Assembly (NCBI GenBank): GCA_020431135.1
Contig: JAGQIT010001261.1
Coordinates: 1-5,253 of the forward strand
Length of the DNA: 5,253 nucleotides
DNA from: Myxococcales bacterium
GTDB lineage: Bacteria > Myxococcota_A > Polyangia > Nannocystales > Nannocystaceae
Reading direction: 5' to 3'
The position numbers were made by a program, and so were the translations under genes. The notes under the pieces are model-generated. The model was not told the DNA's origin, ran no database searches, and saw nothing but the letters and a program-made list of their open reading frames with translations. Positions 1 through 4,629 of the stretch are shown one piece after another. Every line of letters begins with the position of its first letter. Position 1 is the first letter of the stretch.

Positions 1-1021
1 CGCCGCGCTCGAGCAGGAGGCGGACGACCCCGTCGTCCCCCCGCTGAGCGGCGCTCGCAAGCGGCGTGATCACCCGGGCGTCGGCGCCCTCGAGCGGCGC
101 GCCGCGGTCGAGGAGGAGGCGCGCGCAGGCGACGTCAGTGGCGCTGTGGAGGGCGCTGAGGGAGCCCTCGGGGGCGATCTCCGCGCCGCGATCGAGGAGC
201 AGCTCGACCAGGTCGACGCGGCCGATCTCCGCGGCGACCTCGAGCGGGCGGGTCCAGCCGTAGGCGTTCGGATCGGCGCCGGCGTCGAGGAGCGCGCGGG
301 CCCCGTCGAGGTCGCCGGCGTAGACGCGAGCGAGGAGCGAGCGCGGGTGGACAGGCGGCGACGGGTGGCGACACGCGGGCGCCGGCGCGAGGCGACAGGC
401 GCCCCAATCAAACCTCGAGGTGTGCGGGGCGAAGTAGGGCGACGGCAGGCGCAGGCGCAGGTACTCGAGCGCCTGGACGAGGACGTCGCCCGGGCTCGGT
501 CGGAGGACGGCGCCGACGGCCCGGTAGGTCCGGCGCTCGCGCGGATCGTAGACGAGGAGGCGGTCGACCTCGCCGGGCACCCAGCCGGGGATCCACGCGA
601 CCTCGAGGTCGAGGTCGCCGCCCCACATCTCGCAGCGGTAGAGGATGAGCGGCGCCCGGATCGCGAGCGAAAGCTGCTTGAGGGCCGCGAGCGTCGGCCG
701 CGGCGGCGCCTCGGCGGGCCCCAGGCCGCGCTCGCGCAGCGCGGCGACCTCCCGCGGATCCGCGAAGGAGATCCGCGGGACGCGACGCCCCTCCGCGCGG
801 TCCGGGAGGAGCGCGTCCCACGGGACCTCGGGGCGCAGGCGGTGGGCGTCCGGGGGGCCGAAGTCCGGCAGCGCGAGCAGGCCGCCGCGCGGGAGCGCCG
901 GCGCCCCGGCGCCGATCGACCTGAGGTGGTGGAGCGCCGGTCCGAGAACAGCATGTCCCTTCAGACATGTCATCGCCAACGGCGTGGCCTCGGTGTAGAG
1001 GCCGCTGAAGGACCAGGGCAT
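1..1021 (-). CDS. Ankyrin-repeat protein with an unrecognised N-terminal domain (partial, runs off the left edge)
   Basis: The frame is open from ATG 1021 to the window edge: 340 complete codons, no stop, so the C-terminus is missing. Residues 1-220 begin MPWSFSGLYTEATPLAM and match no family I recognise. They contain an aromatic-rich part (LILYRCEMWGGDLDLEVAW, then IPGWVPGEVDRLLVYD) that looks like a compact alpha/beta domain. From about residue 226 ankyrin repeats follow: ALLDAGADPNAYG (243-255), RPLEVAAEIGRVDLVELLLD (258-277), a shortened repeat LHSATDVACARLLLDRGA (291-308), and TPLASAAQRGDDGVVRLLLE (319-338), the last cut by the edge. Ankyrin repeats bind other proteins; the partner here is unknown. 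No signal peptide or membrane segment is visible, so it is probably cytoplasmic. It lies 64 nt downstream of the S8 peptidase on the same strand and is probably cotranscribed. No upstream ATG, GTG or TTG lies in frame between the peptidase stop and 1021, and no good ribosome binding site precedes it. ATG 973 is an alternative start. Two longer minus-strand frames over this region read as Arg/Ser- or Arg/Pro-rich text and are shadows. Confidence 0.85.
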   Translation of the reverse strand, partial: MPWSFSGLYTEATPLAMTCLKGHAVLGPALHHLRSIGAGAPALPRGGLLALPDFGPPDAHRLRPEVPWDALLPDRAEGRRVPRISFADPREVAALRERGLGPAEAPPRPTLAALKQLSLAIRAPLILYRCEMWGGDLDLEVAWIPGWVPGEVDRLLVYDPRERRTYRAVGAVLRPSPGDVLVQALEYLRLRLPSPYFAPHTSRFDWGACRLAPAPACRHPSPPVHPRSLLARVYAGDLDGARALLDAGADPNAYGWTRPLEVAAEIGRVDLVELLLDRGAEIAPEGSLSALHSATDVACARLLLDRGAPLEGADARVITPLASAAQRGDDGVVRLLLERG

Positions 1022-1038
1022 CCGCCGAGCTTGGCGGA
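1021..1038 (-). promoter_or_regulatory. Hairpin covering the start codon of the ankyrin gene
   Basis: Read on the minus strand, TCCGCC-AAGCTC-GGCGGA forms a perfect 6-bp GC-rich stem with a 6-nt loop. Its last base is the A of the ATG at 1021. The GGCGG just before the start, the only vaguely ribosome-binding-like element, lies inside the stem. In the mRNA this would mask the initiation region, so translation of the ankyrin protein may depend on ribosomes arriving from the peptidase gene. The stem is clear in sequence; the function is inference. Confidence 0.4.
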
Positions 1039-1085
1039 GAACCCCGGCGGGCTCAAGGACCCAGCAGCCGCGCTCGCGCGCGCGC

Positions 1086-3398
1086 TCAGGGATGGACCGA
1101 GAGCGCGCTGACCATCGGCGCCGGCCGGCCGCTGGCGTCCGGCACCGTGAATTCGAGCTCGCCGGCGCCGATCCCCTGGTCGACGATCATCTGGGCGATC
1201 GTCGTGACCTGGCCGCCGACGACGACGCGGTAGCCCGAGAGGTCGAGGATCACCGGCGTGCTGCCGACGCTGATGTCGTCGAGGGCGGCGATCACCCACG
1301 AGCCGTCGGCGAGCTGGAAGCGCAGGCGCGGGTCGCTGAGGGTCACGCCGCCGGTCGCCGGCATCGCGTCCGGGTTGAGGGAGATGTTGAGGTTGCCGGC
1401 CTGGATCGGGCACACCGGGCAGATCGGCGTGTCGGGCTGCGGCCGCGTCCACGGCTCGGTCGTCACGCCCGGGGCCGCCGTGAGGGCGAGCGGGGTGGTC
1501 GGCGGGCCGCTGGCGGCGCAGCGGCGCAGCGTCGGCGCGCCGAAGGAGCCGCAGCTCAGGGTGACCTCGGCGCAGCTCAGGTCGGCGTCGGGGCGGGTGA
1601 CGCTGACGCCGACGAGCGCCGAGCTGCCGCTGACGCTGAAGCTGGCGTCGACCAGCGCCTGGATGTTGCTCGGCGCCGGGGCGTAGGGGTTGGCGCAGCT
1701 CGCAGCCTGGCCGGTCGCCGCGCAGGTCGCCGCGAAGGCGTCGTGGGCGAGGATCCGGCGGACGTTGGCGACGCTGCGATCGTAGCGCTGGAGGTCGACG
1801 CGCAGCGCGAGCTTGCGGCCGCTCGGGTCGATCGCCGCCATGATCTCGTGCGGCGTGCGCTGGCGGTCGAGGGACCAGGCGCGGGCGGCGATCCCCGAGA
1901 GGGTCGCGGCCGCGACCGAGGTGCCGGTCCAGCTGTCGGTGCGCCCGGTGACGCTCTCGGCGACGGCCTGGAAGGCGGGGAGCGCCCGCGCCGGCAGGCT
2001 GTCGGGGCGCGCGCTGGGGATCGGCCGGTCGCGGTAGGTCAGGCCGCCGGCGGCGTAGACGAGCGAGCCGGCGCCCCCGTCGGCGCCCTCGCGCGGGTCG
2101 GTCACGAGGTCCTTGCCGAAGAGCGCGGCGCAGATCGGCGCGGCGGGGGACGGCAGGCGCTCCCAGGCGGCCGGCGCGAGCGGGCCCTCGCTCTCGCAGG
2201 GCGCCCCCCGGTTGTTGCCGGCGGCGGCGATCAGCAGGGCCTGGTTGCAGGCCGCCCAGGTGAGGCTGGCGTGGACCGCCTGGACGGTCGCCGGCACCGT
2301 CGTGTTGTCGCCCTTGAGGAGATCCATGTGGGCCGCCGGCTCGACCGCGAGCTGGGCGAGGCTCGCCTCCCAGCCGAGGCTCATGTTGACGATCAGCGGG
2401 CCGCGCGACGCCGGCATCCGCCGCCAGCGGATCACCGACTCACCGACCGCGCGGGCGAGCGAGCCGAGGCTGCCGAGGGGTCCGCCCGCCGGGTCGATCA
2501 TCGGGCTGTCCGGGTTGTAGGGGAAGGCCTGGGCGTGGAACTGGCGCGACAGGCAGCCGCTCTCCTGGTCGGGGCAGCGGACGTCGCGGACGAAGCCCGC
2601 CATCGCCAGGCCGTGGCGCAGGCGCGGCGCGGAGCGGCCGTAGCTCGCCTCGGCGTCGCCGTAGCCGGCGCTGTCGACGACGGCGACGATCGGCGCGGTG
2701 CTCGGCTCCTTGGCGATCGTCCCGCCTGCGGGGAGCGCCCCGGCCTGGCTGCGGTAGGCCTCGGCGAGGGCCTCGCGCAGATCGCTGGCGCCGCCGAGGT
2801 ACGCCGGCGAGCGCCGCTTGCCGCCGCCCAAGCCCTCGACCGTCGGCTCGGCGAGCTGCGCCTCCTTCACCGTCAGAGTGGACTGCTGCGGGACGACGAC
2901 GTCGCGGTCGGCGTCGATGCGGACGATCTTCGCCTGGTCCGCGGGGGCGAAGCTCGGCGCGCCGCCGGGGTCGCTCGGCGCCTGGGTCCAGCGGTACTCG
3001 CAGAAGCGCTCGAGCGGGGTCGGCAGCGGATCCGCCTCGAGGAGGGCGACGCTCGGCCCCTGGCGGAAGAGCGGCGCGACCTGCCAGGCGTTGTTGTCCG
3101 CCGGCGGACAGGGATCGCTGGGGGCCTTGTCGACGAGGGCGACGTAGCGCCAGGCCGCGCCCGCGCTGCCGCCTCCGCCGAGGCTGACGGCCTCGGCGGC
3201 GCTCGTCTTCGCCGGCGCCAGGAGGCCCTCGACCTCGACCTTGTCGGTGGCCCCGTCGCCGCCGGAGACCGCCTGCTTGAGGCGGTCACGGGCTTCGGGC
3301 GAGCAGGCGGCGAGGAGGGCCGCGGCGACGACGGCCGCGGCGTGGACACGCGGGCGCGGGTGGGCGGCGAGGGCGAGGCGGGCGCGATCTCGGGACAT
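1086..3398 (-). CDS. Subtilisin-like S8 family serine peptidase, predicted lipoprotein
   Basis: This is a 770-residue endopeptidase with a lipoprotein signal. A basic N-terminus is followed by HAAAVVAAALLAACS, whose lipobox LAAC ends at Cys32, so it should be secreted and lipid-anchored in the envelope. The full S8 triad is present: Asp242 in VAVVDSAG, His262 in RHGLAMAG (a variant of the usual HGTxVAG), and Ser494 in TGTSVAAATLSG. VNMSLGW (about 337) and the oxyanion asparagine in AAAGNN (about 395) also fit. Residues 33-230 are an unrecognised, possibly pro- or recognition, region. About 575-770 is an extra C-terminal, probably beta-rich region with an ICPVCP motif (Cys660, Cys663). Besides Cys32 there are 14 cysteines, compatible with disulfides outside the cytoplasm. 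Asp and His are only 20 residues apart, closer than in classical subtilisins. The start is placed at ATG 3398 because GGAG lies 9 nt upstream; an in-frame GTG at 3404 would leave only 3 nt. It diverges from the sigma factor gene and is followed by the ankyrin gene. Family and activity are well supported; the substrate is unknown. Confidence 0.93.
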   Translation of the reverse strand: MSRDRARLALAAHPRPRVHAAAVVAAALLAACSPEARDRLKQAVSGGDGATDKVEVEGLLAPAKTSAAEAVSLGGGGSAGAAWRYVALVDKAPSDPCPPADNNAWQVAPLFRQGPSVALLEADPLPTPLERFCEYRWTQAPSDPGGAPSFAPADQAKIVRIDADRDVVVPQQSTLTVKEAQLAEPTVEGLGGGKRRSPAYLGGASDLREALAEAYRSQAGALPAGGTIAKEPSTAPIVAVVDSAGYGDAEASYGRSAPRLRHGLAMAGFVRDVRCPDQESGCLSRQFHAQAFPYNPDSPMIDPAGGPLGSLGSLARAVGESVIRWRRMPASRGPLIVNMSLGWEASLAQLAVEPAAHMDLLKGDNTTVPATVQAVHASLTWAACNQALLIAAAGNNRGAPCESEGPLAPAAWERLPSPAAPICAALFGKDLVTDPREGADGGAGSLVYAAGGLTYRDRPIPSARPDSLPARALPAFQAVAESVTGRTDSWTGTSVAAATLSGIAARAWSLDRQRTPHEIMAAIDPSGRKLALRVDLQRYDRSVANVRRILAHDAFAATCAATGQAASCANPYAPAPSNIQALVDASFSVSGSSALVGVSVTRPDADLSCAEVTLSCGSFGAPTLRRCAASGPPTTPLALTAAPGVTTEPWTRPQPDTPICPVCPIQAGNLNISLNPDAMPATGGVTLSDPRLRFQLADGSWVIAALDDISVGSTPVILDLSGYRVVVGGQVTTIAQMIVDQGIGAGELEFTVPDASGRPAPMVSALSVHP

Positions 3399-3407
3399 CA
3401 GCACGAA

Positions 3408-3411
3408 CTCC
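3408..3411 (-). promoter_or_regulatory. Ribosome binding site of the S8 peptidase, decides the start
   Basis: GGAG on the minus strand sits 9 nt before ATG 3398 and 3 nt before the in-frame GTG 3404. The spacing favours ATG 3398. This is the only clear Shine-Dalgarno-like site before any of the four genes. Confidence 0.55.
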
Positions 3412-3422
3412 AGACAGTGCCC

Positions 3423-3449
3423 CCTATACTGCGCGGGCAGGCGATCTTA
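3423..3449 (-). promoter_or_regulatory. Candidate promoter(s) of the S8 peptidase
   Basis: Two -10-like hexamers point toward the peptidase: TATAGG (3428 to 3423), which would give a leader of about 18 nt ending in the GGAG site, and TAAGAT (3449 to 3444), which would give about 40 nt. Neither has a convincing TTGACA-like -35 box. They stand out because A/T-rich hexamers are rare in this sequence, but the choice between them is open. Confidence 0.3.
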
Positions 3450-3456
3450 CGTCGCC
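3440..3456. promoter_or_regulatory. Imperfect dyad in the divergent intergenic region
   Basis: GGCGA at 3440-3444 and TCGCC at 3452-3456 form 5-bp inverted arms around 7 bp. The dyad overlaps the TAAGAT hexamer facing the peptidase and lies about 50 bp upstream of the sigma gene -10. It could be an operator acting on one or both divergent genes. A dyad this short can arise by chance in GC-rich DNA. Confidence 0.22.
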
Positions 3457-3506
3457 TCTCAGCGATCGCAGAAGCCACGCTGATCAGCGCCCCCGCCCCG
3501 CCGCTG

Positions 3507-3515
3507 TGATAGCTT
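3507..3515 (+). promoter_or_regulatory. Extended -10 promoter element of the sigma factor gene
   Basis: TGA-TAGCTT has the TGn extension plus a TAG..T core. The stretch 3507-3519 matches 10 of 13 bases of the element before the membrane-protein gene (4601-4613). Transcription from it would begin around 3521-3523, directly at GTG 3524, giving a leaderless or nearly leaderless mRNA. No clear -35 box is seen. The shared motif is visible; promoter activity is inferred. Confidence 0.4.
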
Positions 3516-3523
3516 CGCCGACG

Positions 3524-4129
3524 GTGAGCGGCCTGACGCGCGAAGACGTCCAGCGGGCGCTCGACAACGATCGCCCGGCGCTGGCCAAGCTGGTCCGCGA
3601 GCTCGTCCCGGTGATCAAGGTCGAGGTCGGCGTCGCCCTCGTCCGGCGGGCGCGACCGCAGGGGCGCGACCCCCGGCAGGACGTCGACGACTTCACCCAG
3701 AGCGTCCTCGTCCATCTCCTCAGCGACGGCGGCAAGCTCCTGCGCCTGTGGGATCCCGCGCGCGGGCGCTCGCTCGCCAGCTTCGTCCGCCTGATCACCC
3801 GCCAGCGGGTCTCGCGGATCCTCCAGGGCCACCGCGGCAACCCGTGGAGCGACGAGCCGACCGAGAACGATGACTTCGAGACCCTCGCCCCCGAGACCGA
3901 CGCCGCCCCGGTGCTCGAGTCGCGCGACCAGCTCCGCGTGCTGATGGAGCACCTCCGGGCCCGCCTGAGCGAGCGCGGGCTCCTCCTCTTTCAGCAGATC
4001 TACGTCGAGCAGCGGCCGATCGCCGAGGTCGCCGCCGAGCAGGGGATGACCCGCGGGGCGATCGACGCCTGGAACTCCCGCACCCGCAAGCTCGCCCGCA
4101 CCCTCGCCGCGGAGCTGAAGCTCCAATGA
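3524..4129 (+). CDS. ECF-type RNA polymerase sigma-70 factor
   Basis: This is a 201-residue protein of typical ECF size. It has region 2 at roughly 16-100, with a core-binding/-10 recognition pattern DVDDFTQSVLVHLL (53-66) and the helix FVRLITRQRVSRIL (87-100). An acidic linker (about 110-135) follows, then region 4 (about 149-195) with a helix-turn-helix IAEVAAEQGMTRGAIDAW that should read the -35 element. Its role is to direct RNA polymerase to a dedicated promoter set. I place the start at GTG 3524 (MSGLTREDVQRAL) because a promoter-like extended -10 overlaps the upstream in-frame GTG at 3506 (207 residues). No ribosome binding site precedes either start, and both remain possible. It diverges from the S8 peptidase and lies upstream of a membrane protein with anti-sigma topology, although about 500 bp separates them. 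A hairpin begins one base after its stop. The sigma-70 assignment is solid from both domains; the target genes are unknown. Confidence 0.9.
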   Translation: MSGLTREDVQRALDNDRPALAKLVRELVPVIKVEVGVALVRRARPQGRDPRQDVDDFTQSVLVHLLSDGGKLLRLWDPARGRSLASFVRLITRQRVSRILQGHRGNPWSDEPTENDDFETLAPETDAAPVLESRDQLRVLMEHLRARLSERGLLLFQQIYVEQRPIAEVAAEQGMTRGAIDAWNSRTRKLARTLAAELKLQ

Positions 4130-4157
4130 GGCCGCCGCAGCGCCGACGCTGGCGGCC
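4130..4157 (+). terminator. Strong stem-loop directly after the sigma factor stop codon
   Basis: GGCCGCC (4130-4136) pairs with GGCGGCC (4151-4157). Inside it AGCG (4139-4142) pairs with CGCT (4147-4150) around a CCGA tetraloop, with a GC bulge at 4137-4138. This gives 11 base pairs, nearly all G-C, starting one base after TGA. No U-tract follows (GTGAAGATCC), so it is either an atypical terminator or a 3' mRNA-stabilising / attenuating structure between the sigma gene and the downstream gene. Confidence 0.5.
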
Positions 4158-4566
4158 GTGAAGATCCCGTGTCCGCGCGCGCAGCCATCGTCGGCCCCGC
4201 TCGTCGTGAGGACGAGGCGTCGCGCTCCCTGGCGGCCGTGCCCGCGCCGCAGACCGCGAGCCGCCGCCGCCCGCGAGTCGACGCTCCGCCGCCGCGAACG
4301 CCGTCCGTCGCCCCTGGCCGTTCCGACAGGGCGCCGCGCCGCGCCGACTCGGCGTGGGCCCCGCCAAGCGCGGACCGGGGGGCTCCGCCGCCGCGCCCCG
4401 TCACGTCCAGCGGAGGTGACAGACCCCCCTGCCGCCCGAATTCTCCGAGGGCCGCGTCGGATCGCCGTCCGTCGATGTCTATGGAGCCTCGTACCTCCGT
4501 CGAAGCGCCGCTGCCGTGCGATCCACCCCACACGCCGGGATCCTCGTCGATCTCCTCGCGCCCCGC
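4158..4566. other. Long intergenic stretch without a convincing gene
   Basis: About 410 bp between the post-sigma hairpin and the promoter palindromes. Open frames exist on both strands, for example a plus frame from GTG 4169 to TAG 4604, but they read as Arg/Pro/Ser-rich low-complexity text with no domain. Their third-position G/C bias fades after about 4330, unlike the four genes. Visible elements are a 12-bp direct repeat CTGGCGGCCGTG (4149-4160 and 4229-4240; the first copy includes an arm of the hairpin), a 6-bp hairpin CTCGTC/GACGAG (4200-4216), and an interrupted dyad at 4400-4420. It is probably a long regulatory spacer, or it holds an RNA I cannot recognise. Confidence 0.45.
4400..4420. 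promoter_or_regulatory. Interrupted 21-bp dyad symmetry in the intergenic region
   Basis: The left arm GTCAC-g-TCC (4400-4408) mirrors the right arm GGA-g-GTGAC (4412-4420) around a 3-bp centre AGC. Eight of nine arm positions pair; the ninth is a G/G mismatch. The outer GTCAC/GTGAC half-sites resemble the form of a dimeric regulator site, or the element could fold as an RNA hairpin. It lies about 200 bp upstream of the promoter at 4601. Only the symmetry is seen; the binding protein is unknown. Confidence 0.35.
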
Positions 4567-4599
4567 GCGTCGACGCCGCGTCTCCGGACGCGCGCGTCC
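4567..4599. promoter_or_regulatory. Two perfect palindromes upstream of the membrane-protein promoter (candidate operator pair)
   Basis: GCGTCGACGC (4567-4576) and GGACGCGCGCGTCC (4586-4599) are each perfectly palindromic. Their centres are 21 bp apart, two DNA turns, which would put bound dimers on the same face. The second ends one base before the TG of the extended -10, in the place where the -35 to -10 spacer would be. The first is centred around -44 of the predicted transcript. The layout suits a regulator of this promoter. Short palindromes are common in GC-rich DNA, and the 10-bp one alone means little. Confidence 0.38.
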
Positions 4600-4600
4600 T

Positions 4601-4609
4601 TGCTAGACT
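4601..4609 (+). promoter_or_regulatory. Extended -10 promoter element of the membrane-protein gene
   Basis: TGC-TAGACT has the TGn extension and a TAG..T core, followed by CGCC. It resembles the element before the sigma gene at 10 of 13 positions. Initiation near 4616 would leave a leader of about 14 nt before ATG 4630. No TTGACA-like -35 is seen at 17 bp; that position is occupied by the approach to the 14-bp palindrome, consistent with an extended -10 or activator-dependent promoter. Confidence 0.45.
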
Positions 4610-4629
4610 CGCCACCCGCCCCCAAGACC

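Noticed and set aside
146..1111. A 321-codon plus-strand open frame across the ankyrin gene.
   Set aside because: No recognisable domain; the minus frame from 1021 gives clear ankyrin repeats, so this is a shadow.
3462..3469. GCGATCGC palindrome in the divergent region.
   Set aside because: An 8-bp palindrome of common GC-rich words is expected by chance; no second copy is placed to suggest an operator.
1092..3509. An 805-codon open frame on the plus strand, antisense to the S8 peptidase.
   Set aside because: It reads as Arg/Asp/Gly/Ala-rich repetitive text with no domain, while the opposite strand has a lipobox and a complete subtilisin triad. Long antisense frames are expected opposite high-GC genes because stop codons are rare.
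4149..4240. 12-bp direct repeat CTGGCGGCCGTG, copies 80 bp apart.
   Set aside because: Short and made only of GC-rich text; the first copy is explained by the post-sigma hairpin arm. Not enough for an attachment site or mobile element.
4169..4606. A 145-codon plus-strand frame in the spacer ending in TAG within the next promoter -10.
   Set aside because: Pro/Arg/Ser-rich without domain or signal, no ribosome binding site, and third-position G/C bias falls in its second half. Kept only as a faint possibility of an eroded gene.
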